The notes beneath the pieces were generated by a model. The model worked only from the letters and a program-made list of their open reading frames with translations. It did no database searches and was not told where the DNA came from. Position numbers and translations under genes: made by a program. Positions 1-11,839 of a DNA stretch of 64,000 bases are shown here, piece after piece; the stretch's first letter is position 1; the number at the start of each line of letters is the position of its first letter. The stretch spans positions 3,410,001 through 3,474,000 of the forward strand of contig NZ_CP043178.1 of the NCBI RefSeq assembly GCF_014217545.1. The letters run 5' to 3'. The stretch is from Pseudarthrobacter sp. NBSH8 (GTDB lineage: Bacteria > Actinomycetota > Actinomycetes > Actinomycetales > Micrococcaceae).

Positions 1-2699
<2,699 letters not shown>

Positions 2700-2819
2700 G
2701 GTGCTCCTACAGAAAAGGGTTGCGTGGGCAGATGAGCCCATATTGGCCTAGTTCACCATATTTTGGACAATCGTGCGCATTCATGTGGAAAACCCGGCGA
2801 CTCATCCGGCACGTCAAGG

Positions 2820-2834
2820 ACCCCGTTTTGGGGT
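2820..2834. terminator. Small hairpin between topA and the methyltransferase gene
   Basis: ACCCC-GTTTT-GGGGT forms a 5-bp stem in the 156-bp gap between the methyltransferase stop (2856) and the topA start (2699). Both genes lie on the minus strand. The stem is short and has no clear U tract, so this is only a weak terminator candidate. Confidence 0.25.
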
Positions 2835-2855
2835 GTTCCGGACGCCGCCAAACCG

Positions 2856-4571
2856 CTATGCGGCTGGCTCGGCGGGAACCAGGAAACCGTCGCTGACCAG
2901 GTTCGCGGCGTCGTCGAGCAGCCTGGTCCGGAACGCCTCGCCGTCGAACCCGTCCTCTCCGGCGAGGCTCACGCCGAGCAGCGCCGCTAGGGCCCCGATG
3001 ATTTGGCCGACGGAGAGGTCGCCGTCGCAGGCGGAGACCAATCCGGCGAGTTCGGTGCTGAGCAGATTGGTCCGGCGCAGGCCGGCACCCTGGCGCAGCA
3101 GGATCACGCCCGGGTGCTCGGCGCCGGGACGCTGATGGCGTTCCTCCGTGACGTCGTCCGCCACGAGCAGATGCGCGTCCGCCAGGCTGTTGGCGGCCAG
3201 CCAGCCGGAACGCTCGACTGCGGCGCCCAAGTGGGGCCCGATGGGCTGCTCAATGGGGTACGTAATTTCCTCGAACCGGCTGATGGCGGGGGCGCCGGAT
3301 TCCGCCGGCGGCCGGCGCAGCCAGATCATGCCGAAGCCGATCCCCGCCACGTTCCGGGACGCGAAGTCAGCCAGGTACGCGGCATAGGCGTCCCGGTAAT
3401 GCTTGCGGTCGCGGGATTCTGATGCGTCCTGCAGCCACGTTTCGGCGTACTGTTCCGGGCCCACCTGCTCGCGCTGGATGAACCAGGCGTCCGCATCCGG
3501 ACCGATCCAGCTCTTGGGCCGCTCGTGCCACTCGGCCCCGACGGGAATTTCCCAGTTGCCCAGCAGTTGCGCGGTGCCGCCGGGGGCCAGGGCGCCGGGC
3601 AATGCCGCCACGAGCGAGGCCACGATGTCGTCGCCCGGCAGCCCGCCGTCGCGGTAGGTGAACTGCCCTGACGCGTGTTCGCCTACCGTCCGCGGCGTGA
3701 TGACGAACGGCGGGTTGGACACCACAAGCTCGAATTCCTCACCGGCGACGGGCTGCAGGAGCGACCCCAGCCGAAGGCTGACCCGGTCCGCCAGGTGTTG
3801 CGGGTCCACGTGCAGGGCCTCGGCGTTCAGGAGCAGGTTGAACCGGGTGAAGGCCAGAGCCCGCTCCGAGATGTCCGTCGCGGTGACGTGCTCGGCATGG
3901 TGCAGGAGGTGGAAGGACTGGATGCCGCAGCCCGTGCCGAGATCCAGGGCCTTGGCGACGTGGCGCCGGACGGTGGTCTGCACCAGCGTGGTGGATGCCT
4001 GCCCGATCCCGAGCACGTGATCGTGCCGCAGCACGCCGTCCTGCTGGTGCGCGGCGAGGTCACTGGCCACCCACAGCTCGGCGCCGCCGCTGCCGTCCTC
4101 ATTGGAATCCCAGCCGTACGGCCGCAGATCCGCTTTTGCCTGCAGCAGATCCGGCGCCGACTGAACGGCGCCGGGCAGATCAGAGCCGGGCACGGGCTCA
4201 AGCAGCCCCAGCTCGATCAGGCCGTCGGACCGGATTCCCGGCAGGGCGGCGTCGAGCGTTTCCCGCGTTTGCGGTTCCGCCAGGAGCCAGAGACGTACAA
4301 CGGCGGCGAGCGCCGACGTCGTATTCTCATCGTTCGCAGGCCCACCCTTCGCCGCATCATTCTGGAGGGCGCTTTCGGTGGCCAGCAGAGCCGGGATGAT
4401 CTGGTCCCGGTTCAGCGCGCGGTAGGCGGACTCGCCCAGGAGCCCGGCCACGCCGTCGAGCGTGTAGTCCACCCGGCGCAGGTCCGCGGCGAGCGCCGTC
4501 AGCAGTTCGGGGAGGTCGCTGCGCGGGGCATCGGGGGTGTTGCCGGCCAGGAATAGCGTGGAATCAGTCAC
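2856..4571 (-). CDS. SAM-dependent methyltransferase, PrmC/N5-glutamine methyltransferase-like
   Basis: 571-residue protein with a central class I methyltransferase fold. The SAM-binding loop LDLGTGCGIQ is near residues 209-218. The NPPF motif near residues 286-289 is typical of enzymes that methylate amide or exocyclic amino nitrogens (PrmC, RsmC and HemK families). The N-terminal 180 or so and C-terminal 200 or so residues match, from memory of the family, the DUF7059/DUF7782 extensions of actinobacterial proteins. The substrate is unknown; protein glutamine or rRNA are the usual ones. The start overlaps the tail of the decayed MerR frame. Function class is secure, substrate is not. Confidence 0.85.
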   Translation of the reverse strand: MTDSTLFLAGNTPDAPRSDLPELLTALAADLRRVDYTLDGVAGLLGESAYRALNRDQIIPALLATESALQNDAAKGGPANDENTTSALAAVVRLWLLAEPQTRETLDAALPGIRSDGLIELGLLEPVPGSDLPGAVQSAPDLLQAKADLRPYGWDSNEDGSGGAELWVASDLAAHQQDGVLRHDHVLGIGQASTTLVQTTVRRHVAKALDLGTGCGIQSFHLLHHAEHVTATDISERALAFTRFNLLLNAEALHVDPQHLADRVSLRLGSLLQPVAGEEFELVVSNPPFVITPRTVGEHASGQFTYRDGGLPGDDIVASLVAALPGALAPGGTAQLLGNWEIPVGAEWHERPKSWIGPDADAWFIQREQVGPEQYAETWLQDASESRDRKHYRDAYAAYLADFASRNVAGIGFGMIWLRRPPAESGAPAISRFEEITYPIEQPIGPHLGAAVERSGWLAANSLADAHLLVADDVTEERHQRPGAEHPGVILLRQGAGLRRTNLLSTELAGLVSACDGDLSVGQIIGALAALLGVSLAGEDGFDGEAFRTRLLDDAANLVSDGFLVPAEPAA

Positions 4572-4610
4572 CGCCCAAGTCTATTGGCGGGCAGGCTTCC
4601 CCCTGACGGG

Positions 4611-4998
4611 CTACAGGTTCTCCGCCGCGTAGATCTTCAGGGCATCCCGGACGAAGCCGGCACCCTCCGCCCCGCCGTAGTTCTTCCACGCCGCCTTTTC
4701 GTCGGTGCTCATGCCGCGCCAGCCTGTCCTGTTCCTGCTTGAGCCATGCCAAATGCCCGGTGAGGGCGTTGGCCGCGTCCGTTTCGTCGTCGAGCACCTG
4801 GCTGATGACCGGCAGGCCCAGCCCCAGGCCGCGAAGGAGCAGGATGCGCTGGAGCTGCACCGGTGCCGCCTGGTTGTAGTAGCGGTAGCCGTTGTGGCCG
4901 GTGCGGCCGGGCTTGAGCAGCCCGATGCCGTCATAGTGGCGCAGCGTCCTGCTGGTAGTCCCTGCGATCCGGGCAATGTCCTGGATGGACCAGTCCAT
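4611..4998 (-). pseudogene. Decayed MerR/TipAL-type regulator with internal deletions
   Basis: The first 95 or so codons from ATG 4998 encode a good MerR DNA-binding domain (IQDIARIAGTTSRTLRHYD, then the winged-helix part). After DRLAR near 4709 the family's sequence jumps, out of frame, to GMSTDEKAAW, which belongs to the middle of a TipAS effector domain. It then jumps again to NYGGAEGAGFVRDALKIYAAENL, which resembles the extreme C-terminus of such proteins (stop 4611). Most of the roughly 150-residue antibiotic-binding TipAS domain is therefore missing. The intact reading frame from 4998 would instead read an unrelated tail and stop at 4564, overlapping the methyltransferase start. A truncated DNA-binding protein could still be made. 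Confidence 0.75.
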
Positions 4999-5061
4999 AT
5001 GTTCCTCCTTCCCGGTCTGTTGGCGGGGTAGGTCCGGGGTTGTGCTCCGGCTGATGGTTCA

Positions 5062-5092
5062 ACGATAAATGTTGACGTAGCGTCAAGATCAA
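5062..5092 (-). promoter_or_regulatory. MerR-family promoter/operator with 19-bp spacer
   Basis: On the minus strand, -35 TTGATC (5092-5087) and -10 TATCGT (5067-5062) are separated by exactly 19 bp. The spacer contains the perfect dyad TTGACGCTACGTCAA (5086-5072). Overlong spacers holding a dyad are the hallmark of MerR-activated promoters. It lies 64 bp upstream of the decayed merR gene, so it is most likely its autoregulated promoter. Confidence 0.7.
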
Positions 5093-5137
5093 GGGCCTGA
5101 ATCACGGAGCGCAGGTGTGGCCGGGTAAGTTGGAAGC

Positions 5138-5575
5138 ATGGTTCTGTTTCCTTCCTCCCTGCCGCGCGCCCTCTCCGCCGTGGCGGCAGCAGCTGTCCTC
5201 CTGGGCGTCTCCGGCTGCGCGCAGCAGCTTTCGGTGGAGAACGCCGATGTGCCTGCCTGGAAGGCCACGGCGATGCCATCGGCCAGCGGCATTGTTGCCC
5301 AGGACTCTGGCAGGATTCTCAACGCCCAGCCCATTGACCATACGGAGACTGTGCCGGCAGGCAAGTACACGCTGACACTTGTCTGCGAAGGCGGCGGCAA
5401 GGCCTTCCTCGCAGTGCGGTCCGGCGGCAAAGCGCTCGCCGACCTCGGAGCGGCCTGCTACGGCACGCCGGAGTCCCGCAAAATCACTCTGCCGGAATCC
5501 GGTCCATTGGAGCTCAGTGCCTCCAGTGTTGACGCGCCGGTGATCTACGCCTACCAACTGGTAACCGCGGGGTAG
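5138..5575 (+). CDS. Predicted small lipoprotein (paralogue of next gene)
   Basis: 145 residues. It starts with a signal peptide ending in the lipobox GVSGC (Cys near residue 25), so it should be lipid-anchored outside the membrane. The C-terminal half has PAGKYTLTLVCEGGGKA and VIYAYQL, which resemble the same positions of the next gene. The start ATG follows TTGGAAGC. No enzymatic motif is visible and the function is unknown. Confidence 0.8.
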   Translation: MVLFPSSLPRALSAVAAAAVLLGVSGCAQQLSVENADVPAWKATAMPSASGIVAQDSGRILNAQPIDHTETVPAGKYTLTLVCEGGGKAFLAVRSGGKALADLGAACYGTPESRKITLPESGPLELSASSVDAPVIYAYQLVTAG

Positions 5576-5660
5576 TAGCCGGCCGCTCCCGCACGACCGG
5601 CCTTCCTGTCACCTACTCGAGGCTCTGGATTGGCGTCCGTGCCGGGCATAGAGTCGGAGT

Positions 5661-6257
5661 ATGCCCGCATCGCAGGGGGCGCCGCCGCCCCGCAGGGCGG
5701 TACTTCGTCCGGGCACTTGCCCGTCCCGGTCAGTCCCGGCGCGCACCCGGATAAGGACCGCCGTCGTATTCTGGACGGCGGGCGCCTTGGTGGCCGGATC
5801 TGCGCTCACCGGATGTGAATACACGTACGACGAAGGATGGCGGCCCGCCGAGAACGCCCCGGCCGCGACGGCAGTGACCGAGCCGGGGCCACGCACTGAA
5901 CTGTGGCGGAACGATCCCGTCAGCGAGGCCGAAATGGAGGGCTGGCTGACTGAGTCCCAGGTGGGGACCGGGCTGCAGGTGGCGCACAGGGAATTCGGCC
6001 TGTTGCGGGCCGAAGAAATCCGGACCGGCGCCACAGCGCCCCTCCCGGCCGGAACCTACGTCCTGGTGCTGGTGTGCCGGAGCCAACGGCGCGTCGACTT
6101 CGAAGTCCGCCATGACGAATTCACCATGGTGGACCTCAGCCTGCGCTGCGGATCCCGGCACGATAGCGTGATCTACCTGTCCACGGAAACGGTGCTGCAT
6201 TTCCAGGTCGAAGCGCAGTCCGCCGCCAATTTCGCCTACCGGCTGTCCCGGCTGTGA
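5661..6257 (+). CDS. Predicted lipoprotein, tandem paralogue
   Basis: 198 residues. A basic N-terminus leads into a hydrophobic segment and the lipobox ALTGC (Cys near residue 52). The C-terminal half (PAGTYVLVLVCRSQRR ... FAYRLSRL) aligns by eye with the preceding lipoprotein, indicating tandem duplication followed by divergence. The long N-terminus before the signal suggests that an internal start could be used. Function is unknown. Confidence 0.75.
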   Translation: MPASQGAPPPRRAVLRPGTCPSRSVPARTRIRTAVVFWTAGALVAGSALTGCEYTYDEGWRPAENAPAATAVTEPGPRTELWRNDPVSEAEMEGWLTESQVGTGLQVAHREFGLLRAEEIRTGATAPLPAGTYVLVLVCRSQRRVDFEVRHDEFTMVDLSLRCGSRHDSVIYLSTETVLHFQVEAQSAANFAYRLSRL

Positions 6258-6309
6258 ACTTTTCTGCCTGCCGGATCCAGGCCGGCCGGACCCTTCGGCC
6301 ACGCGCGTT

Positions 6310-7203
6310 TCAGGCCGCGCAGCCTTCGGGGCAGCGAAGCGTCTCCGGGCTGGCGGCACACTCGGCGCAGTACAGCGTCAGAGTGCGGCAGCTCGGGTTG
6401 GAGCAGTTCTCGAACTTGTTGGTGGGCGAGGCGCAGCGGACACACGCACCGATCGTTTTGGCATCCTCGCTGAATTCCAGGTGCATGCGCTTGTCGAATA
6501 CGTAGAGCGAGCCTTCCCAGAGGCCCTGGTCCTTGAACGTTTCGCCGTAGCGGACGATGCCGCCGTCTAGCTGGTACACCTGCTTGAAACCGCGGTTCAC
6601 CATCAGGCTGGAGAGCACCTCGCAGCGGATGCCGCCGGTGCAGTAGGTGACAACGGGTTTGTCCTTGAGGGCGTCGTACTTGCCGGAGTCGAGCTCCTTG
6701 ATGAAATCGTGCGTGGTGGCCACGTCGGGGACGACCGCGTCCTTGAACTTGCCGATCTGGGCTTCGAAGGCATTGCGGCCGTCGAAAAACACGACGTCCT
6801 CGCCGGCCTGTTTCGTGGCCTCCACCAGTTCGTGCAGTTCCTCGGGCTTGAGATGGGTGCCGCCGCCCACCACGCCGTGCTCATCCACCTTGAGTTCGCC
6901 GGGCGCGCCGAAGGAGACGATCTCGTCCCGGACCTTAACGCTCAGCCGCGGGAAGTCCTCCGCGCCGCCGTCGGACCATTTCACGTCGATGCCGTGGAAG
7001 CCCTTGTATTCGCGGGTGGTCTTGACGTACTGCTTGACCGCGCCGATCTCGCCGCCCACCGTGGCGTTGATGCCGTCCTTGGAAATGAGGATGCGTCCGG
7101 TCAGCCCGAGTTTTTCGCACAGGGCACGCTGCCAGAGCCGCACCGCGTCCGGATCTGCGATGGGGGTAAAGCCGTAAAAGAGCACAATTCGGTTCAAAGC
7201 CAC
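6310..7203 (-). CDS. trhO: tRNA uridine(34) hydroxylase TrhO (rhodanese domain)
   Basis: 297 residues, the usual length for TrhO/YceA. This family makes 5-hydroxyuridine at the wobble position of tRNA. The N-terminal UPF0176 part starts [15 protein letters not shown]. The rhodanese domain carries the active cysteine loop CTGGIRCE. The C-terminus has a cysteine-rich set (CVRC, CSNPSC, CAEC, CPEGC) that could bind metal. The start is GTG 7203. The gene is divergent from the GNAT gene. Confidence 0.93.
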   Translation of the reverse strand: MALNRIVLFYGFTPIADPDAVRLWQRALCEKLGLTGRILISKDGINATVGGEIGAVKQYVKTTREYKGFHGIDVKWSDGGAEDFPRLSVKVRDEIVSFGAPGELKVDEHGVVGGGTHLKPEELHELVEATKQAGEDVVFFDGRNAFEAQIGKFKDAVVPDVATTHDFIKELDSGKYDALKDKPVVTYCTGGIRCEVLSSLMVNRGFKQVYQLDGGIVRYGETFKDQGLWEGSLYVFDKRMHLEFSEDAKTIGACVRCASPTNKFENCSNPSCRTLTLYCAECAASPETLRCPEGCAA

Positions 7204-7480
7204 GTATTTAAGGGTACTGGGTTACCGGGCACCGGGCCCGCCTGGCGGCCGGGGCTAAGGTTGGCCCGCTGCGATGGCGTCGTCGCGCCTGTTCAGGGCG
7301 CCGCCCACCGTGGCCACCAGTGCTGCACCACAGACCGGCAGGGGCACCGCCAAGGTGTTCCTGTATGGATCCTTCGCGGCGTTCATGCCGTCAGTCTTGT
7401 CCGGTCACGATTGCATAAGCAAGTCGCATCGGGGCACCCTACCCCTGTTGCTTGTGTCGGGGCTGGAATACTCTCATGAC
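7204..7480. other. 277-bp divergent intergenic region
   Basis: This lies between trhO (minus) and the GNAT gene (plus). It is GC-rich, with a CCGGGC/GCCCGG-rich patch near 7226-7256. An in-frame extension of the GNAT frame up to 7274 has no ribosome binding site and no family similarity. GGAATACT just before ATG 7481 could be a -10 element for a leaderless transcript. No other gene is seen. Confidence 0.4.
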
Positions 7481-8173
7481 ATGAGTCCGGACGCCTTGGT
7501 TGAAGACATCACACGCCTTCTTGAAGTCTGGGTAGCTGGCTGGGCCGGCTGCCGCGGTTACCAGACATCAGTTGAGGGCCGCTTCCCCGCTGCACTGCGG
7601 GCCGGCACCACCGGGGAGTGGGAGTACTTCGCCCATAACCCCTCCGCTGACGAGTTCACTGCCCTGGCTGCGAAGACCGTCGAGGCGCCGGCCAGGGTCC
7701 TGACCATCCTCACCAATGACGTTGCCCGCTTCACGGCGCTGGCCCAGCAGAACGGTCTGAACGTCACGTCCGCCTCGCAGGCCATGATGATCGTGGACAT
7801 GTCCACCCAGGATACGGAAGATCCGTGGCTCTCCGACGATGATCTGAACCTGGTCACCTCCGAACTCGACGGCGTCCACCACGCGGTGGTCCGTTCGGGT
7901 GACTCGGTGGCGGCGAGCGGCAGGGTTTTTGTGGTGGACGAGACCGCTGTATTCGACAAGATTGTTGTCCAACCGACGTTCCAGCGCCGCGGCCTGGGCA
8001 GCTTCATCATGAAGGCCCTGGCCGCGCAGGCCATCGGACCGGATGTGGAAAACGGCCTGCTCCTGGCCTCCCTCGACGGACAGAAGCTGTACTCCCACCT
8101 GGGCTGGTCCACTGTTTGCCGCGTGCTGATGCTGTCCACGTCCGACGAAGGCGCAGACCTTTCCGTGGGGTGA
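7481..8173 (+). CDS. GNAT-family N-acetyltransferase
   Basis: 230 residues from ATG 7481. The GNAT core is in the C-terminal half: DKIVVQPTFQRRGLGSFIMKALAAQA holds the acetyl-CoA loop (Q/RxxGxG type, QRRGLG), followed by GLLLASLDGQKLYSHLGW. The N-terminal half is a second, degenerate domain often seen in actinobacterial GNAT proteins. A longer frame opens at 7274, but the extra residues look non-coding. The substrate is not predictable. Confidence 0.85.
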   Translation: MSPDALVEDITRLLEVWVAGWAGCRGYQTSVEGRFPAALRAGTTGEWEYFAHNPSADEFTALAAKTVEAPARVLTILTNDVARFTALAQQNGLNVTSASQAMMIVDMSTQDTEDPWLSDDDLNLVTSELDGVHHAVVRSGDSVAASGRVFVVDETAVFDKIVVQPTFQRRGLGSFIMKALAAQAIGPDVENGLLLASLDGQKLYSHLGWSTVCRVLMLSTSDEGADLSVG

Positions 8174-8200
8174 TTTTTTCCCGGGTGAAAGAATGTTGGG

Positions 8201-10630
8201 GTGAACCCCCATGACTCCCTGATTCCTTTGCTGGGCCGGGGCCTGGACCCGGAGCAGCTGCGTCACGTCCGCATCATCCCTGCCCGCCAGGCGGTCCACG
8301 AACCGTGGCCGGAGTGGGCGCACCCCGATCTCGTGGCCGCTTATGGTTCGCTCGGCATCCACGAGCCGTACCGGCACCAGATCCAGGCCGCCAACCTGGC
8401 CCACGGCGGCGAGCATGTGGTCATTGCTACCGGCACCGCCTCCGGCAAGTCCCTGGCCTACCAACTGCCGGCGATTGACGCCATCCACCGCTCCGAACTG
8501 CGCGTGCTGTCCGAACCGGGAAAGATCCACGACGACGGCGCCGTGACCCTTTATCTCTCGCCCACGAAGGCGCTGGCCGCTGACCAGCTGGCAGCCATCC
8601 GTTCGTTGAAACTGCCCACCGTGCGGGCCGAGACTTACGACGGCGATACGGACCCCACGGCCCGCCGGTGGATCCGGGACCACGCCAATTTCATCCTCGC
8701 CAATCCCGACATGCTCCACTTCGGCATCCTGCCCAATCACGCATGGTGGGCCAGCTTCTTCCGGCGGCTGCGATACGTGATTGTGGATGAGGCTCACAGC
8801 TACCGCGGCGTGTTCGGCTCGCATGTGGCCAACCTGATGCGCCGGCTGCGCCGCATCTGCGCGTACTACGGCGCAGGGACCGCCCATCCCGGTCCGGTGT
8901 TCATCGCCGCCTCTGCCACGGCGTCGGAGCCGGGCACATCGTTCGGACGCCTGATCGGGGCGCCGGTCCGGGCCGTTGCCGAGGACTGCTCACCGCACGG
9001 CTCCACCACGGTGGCTTTCTGGGAACCCGCATTGACCGAGCTCAAGGGCGAGAACGGCGCCAACGAACGACGCACCGCCGTTGCCGAAACGGCCGACCTG
9101 CTGGCGAACCTGGTCTCGTCCCGGATCCGGACCATTGCCTTCATTAAGTCCCGTCGCGGTGCGGAAACGATCGCTTCGATCACCAAGCGCCTTCTGGACG
9201 AAGTGGATCCCAGCCTGCCGCAACGCGTGGCCGCCTACCGCTCCGGGTACCTTCCAGAAGAACGCCGGGCCCTGGAAAAGGCCCTCCGCTCCGGTGAACT
9301 GCTGGGTGTCTCAAGCACGTCCGCCCTCGAACTGGGAATCGACATTTCCGGGCTGGATGCCGTCCTGGTGGCGGGCTGGCCAGGCACCCGGGCGTCACTC
9401 TTCCAGCAGATCGGCCGCGCAGGGCGCGCGGGCCAGGATGCCATCGCCGCCTTTGTGGCCAGTGATGATCCGCTCGATACCTACCTGGTGAACCATCCGG
9501 AGGCGATTTTCGACGTGTCGGTGGAGGCCACCGTCTTTGACCCGTCCAATCCGTACGTGCTGGGGCCCCATCTCTGCGCCGCCGCCGCGGAGCTTCCGCT
9601 GGGCGTAGCTGAACTGGGCCTGTTCGGCAGCACGGCAGAGAAGCTGCTGGGCCAGCTTGTGGCGCAGGGGTATCTGCGGCGCCGGCCGGCGGGCTGGTTC
9701 TGGACGCACTCCCAGAGCGCTGCGGCCTTGGTGAACCTCCGCGCCGACGGCGGCGGGCCGGTGAGCATCGTCGACGCCGACACCGGCTCCCTGCTCGGGA
9801 CGATGGACTCGCCCCAGACCCACTACCAGGCGCACACGGGGGCCATCTACGTACACCAGGGCGACAGCTATGTGGTGGAGGACCTGAACGAAGACGACCA
9901 TTGCGTGGTGGTCCGGCGCGCCAACCCCGACTACTACACAACGGCCCGGGACGTGACCCAGATCGAAGTGCTCGAGACACTCCGTACTGAGCACTGGGGC
10001 GATGTTGCCGTGCACTTCGGCGATGTGAAGGTGACAACGCAGGTGGTTTCCTTTCAGCGCAAGGCCCTGATTTCAAATGAAATCCTGGGTGAAGAGCCGC
10101 TGGAGCTGGGCGCCCGGGACCTGTTCACTAAGGCGGTCTGGTTTGTGGTGGAGAACCGTTCGCTGACGGGTGCCGGGCTCATCGAGGCGCAGTTCCCGGG
10201 GGCCCTGCACGCCGCCGAGCACGCAGCGATCGGCCTCCTGCCCCTGGTGGCTTCCAGCGACCGCTGGGACATCGGCGGGGTGTCCACCGCCATCCACGCC
10301 GACACAGGCGTGCCCACCATCTTTGTGTATGACGGACACCCTGGCGGTGCCGGCTTTGCCGAACGCGGCTTCGATAAGGCCAAGGTGTGGCTCTCGGCGA
10401 CACGCGACGCCATTAAGGCGTGCGAGTGCGAGTCGGGCTGCCCCTCCTGCGTCCAGTCCCCCAAATGCGGGAACAAGAACAATCCGCTGGACAAGGCTGC
10501 CGCCGTCACCCTCATCGATGTCCTCCTCAAGGACGCCCGTGAAATGCCTCCCCGCGGCGCGGAAATCCCGGCCAGCACGGAGCCGTTCAGCACCACAGCC
10601 GCTCAGGGCGGCGGCCCGGCCCGCGCCTGA
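8201..10630 (+). CDS. DEAD/DEAH helicase with DUF1998 domain (MrfA/Hrq1-like)
   Basis: 809 residues. Superfamily 2 helicase with Walker A ATGTASGKS near residue 77, DEAH in VIVDEAHSYRG near 196, and the later motifs GVSSTSALELGIDISG and QQIGRAGRAGQ. The C-terminal DUF1998 region has a cysteine cluster, CECESGCPSCVQSPKCG (near residues 741-757), which binds zinc in MrfA. MrfA of Bacillus removes mitomycin adducts and Hrq1 is a RecQ4-like helicase, so a DNA repair role is likely. The start is GTG 8201. The 3' end overlaps the convergent tadE-like gene by 28 bp. Confidence 0.92.
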   Translation: MNPHDSLIPLLGRGLDPEQLRHVRIIPARQAVHEPWPEWAHPDLVAAYGSLGIHEPYRHQIQAANLAHGGEHVVIATGTASGKSLAYQLPAIDAIHRSELRVLSEPGKIHDDGAVTLYLSPTKALAADQLAAIRSLKLPTVRAETYDGDTDPTARRWIRDHANFILANPDMLHFGILPNHAWWASFFRRLRYVIVDEAHSYRGVFGSHVANLMRRLRRICAYYGAGTAHPGPVFIAASATASEPGTSFGRLIGAPVRAVAEDCSPHGSTTVAFWEPALTELKGENGANERRTAVAETADLLANLVSSRIRTIAFIKSRRGAETIASITKRLLDEVDPSLPQRVAAYRSGYLPEERRALEKALRSGELLGVSSTSALELGIDISGLDAVLVAGWPGTRASLFQQIGRAGRAGQDAIAAFVASDDPLDTYLVNHPEAIFDVSVEATVFDPSNPYVLGPHLCAAAAELPLGVAELGLFGSTAEKLLGQLVAQGYLRRRPAGWFWTHSQSAAALVNLRADGGGPVSIVDADTGSLLGTMDSPQTHYQAHTGAIYVHQGDSYVVEDLNEDDHCVVVRRANPDYYTTARDVTQIEVLETLRTEHWGDVAVHFGDVKVTTQVVSFQRKALISNEILGEEPLELGARDLFTKAVWFVVENRSLTGAGLIEAQFPGALHAAEHAAIGLLPLVASSDRWDIGGVSTAIHADTGVPTIFVYDGHPGGAGFAERGFDKAKVWLSATRDAIKACECESGCPSCVQSPKCGNKNNPLDKAAAVTLIDVLLKDAREMPPRGAEIPASTEPFSTTAAQGGGPARA

Positions 10631-10962
10631 CCGGTGGCGGCGCCAACCAGAGTCCCTGCATTCAGCTCCGTTCGTACCATGACGGTCTGACCGGCCCCTT
10701 CCGTGCAGCTGACCAGTGCTGCAGCATGGCGGGCCGCCACCTCTGCGGCCACCGTGCAGGGGTCGCCGGACGTGATCCCGCGCAGGGCATCGGCCGCTGC
10801 AAGGGCGGCGAGGTCCGCCGCCGCCGCTGCCCTGCTGGCCATCACCGCCGACTGCGCGAACAACAGCATCAGGGCCATCGCCATGATGACAACCAATGCC
10901 AGTCCCGCGGCCAGGACTGTTCCCGAGCCGCGCTCCGGGTTGTCCCCGGACTGCCTCTTCAC
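10603..10962 (-). CDS. TadE-like small membrane protein (Rv3654c family)
   Basis: 119 residues. After a short charged start, GSGTVLAAGLALVVIMAMALMLL is a pilin-like transmembrane helix. It is followed by the alanine-rich AAAAADLAALAAADAL of the helicase/secretion-neighbourhood TadE-like family. It is the last gene of the tad operon. Its GTG start overlaps the tadE stop (GTGA), and its 3' end overlaps the convergent helicase gene. It is probably a minor pilin or pseudopilin. Confidence 0.85.
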   Translation of the reverse strand: MKRQSGDNPERGSGTVLAAGLALVVIMAMALMLLFAQSAVMASRAAAAADLAALAAADALRGITSGDPCTVAAEVAARHAAALVSCTEGAGQTVMVRTELNAGTLVGAATGQARAGPPP

Positions 10963-11480
10963 GACGACTCCACATCGGGGGCCCGGATGTGTTCCGTCCG
11001 TTCGTCCGCAGACTGTGCCAGCCTGAAAAGGTACCCGTGCATCGTGGCCGGCATTGGCAGTACCAGCGGCTGAGGATCGCCGCTGGCCGCCGGCGTTTCG
11101 CTCCGCGTAGTGGCCGTGGCTGTAAGCGTCCAGGGCACTGTTGCCCCCAGGGGTCCGCCCACACCGTCAGCCACCGTGACGCTGATCCATTCGCCGTCAG
11201 CCGCAACGGACGCCGTTGCCGACGTCCCCGCCCATGTCCTGACGATCCCCTGCACTGCGGAAGGGTCCTCACCGCGGGCCAGCGCCCGGGCGCCGGCCCG
11301 CGCCGCTTCCTCGAGCCTGAGCTGGGTGACGCCTGCGGAGGCTCCGGCCAAAAGCAGGGCAAGGAGCAACAGTACCGCTGGCAGCGCTACCGCGAACTCC
11401 GCAGTCACGGCGCCGTGGGCATTCCCGCGGCGGCTGCTCCGGTCATCAGGACGTTGCAGCGCTGCCGGCGACAGAATCAC
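10959..11480 (-). CDS. TadE-family minor pilin
   Basis: 173 residues. The signature AVTAEFAVALPAVLLLLALLLAG is the TadE transmembrane helix with the conserved glutamate after a small residue. A periplasm-like domain of about 110 residues follows. TadE proteins are pseudopilins needed for Tad pilus assembly. The GTG start overlaps the previous stop by four bases, so translation is probably coupled. Confidence 0.85.
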   Translation of the reverse strand: MILSPAALQRPDDRSSRRGNAHGAVTAEFAVALPAVLLLLALLLAGASAGVTQLRLEEAARAGARALARGEDPSAVQGIVRTWAGTSATASVAADGEWISVTVADGVGGPLGATVPWTLTATATTRSETPAASGDPQPLVLPMPATMHGYLFRLAQSADERTEHIRAPDVESS

Positions 11481-11839
11481 GGCAAGGCCAGCGCCGTGCG
11501 GATGAGGTTCAACAGGAATCCGCGTACTTCGTCGCTACGGAGAATGAAGACGAGAAGTCCTGCGAAGCCCACAGCGGCCAGGGTGGCGATGGCGTATTCA
11601 GCCGTTGCCATTCCGGCTTCTGAAGCTGAAAGCCAGCCGTGGCGCTCCTTCCGCTCGCTGGCACCAGGGTAAAGCTCCACAACGTTGCCAGCGGGCTCTG
11701 TGGATTCCTGTCGTTGGCAGGTACACGCCCCCAATGCCGCATCGGAGCGTGTTCCCGGGTCCCATGGTGCTGTGCCCGTAGGAGCGGCGCTGGACTCCGG
11801 TGCAGGTGCTGCGGAAAGGCTGTTTTCGATGATGGTCAT
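11477..11839 (-). CDS. DUF4244 Flp-type pilin-like protein
   Basis: 120 residues. The C-terminal 45 or so residues (GMATAEYAIATLAAVGFAGLLVFIL, then RGFLLNLIRTALALP) are a DUF4244 module that looks like a Flp/Tad major pilin. The G-M-A-T-A-E-Y part resembles a prepilin cleavage site. The 75-residue leader before it is unusually long and carries two cysteines (CTCQ). The start ATG follows AGAAGGGAAATGTCACT. It is the best candidate for the pilus subunit of this operon. Confidence 0.8.
   Translation of the reverse strand: MTIIENSLSAAPAPESSAAPTGTAPWDPGTRSDAALGACTCQRQESTEPAGNVVELYPGASERKERHGWLSASEAGMATAEYAIATLAAVGFAGLLVFILRSDEVRGFLLNLIRTALALP

Noticed and set aside
7274..7480. N-terminal extension of the GNAT protein
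   Set aside because: The extra 69 residues have no ribosome binding site or family similarity; ATG 7481 begins the conserved part.
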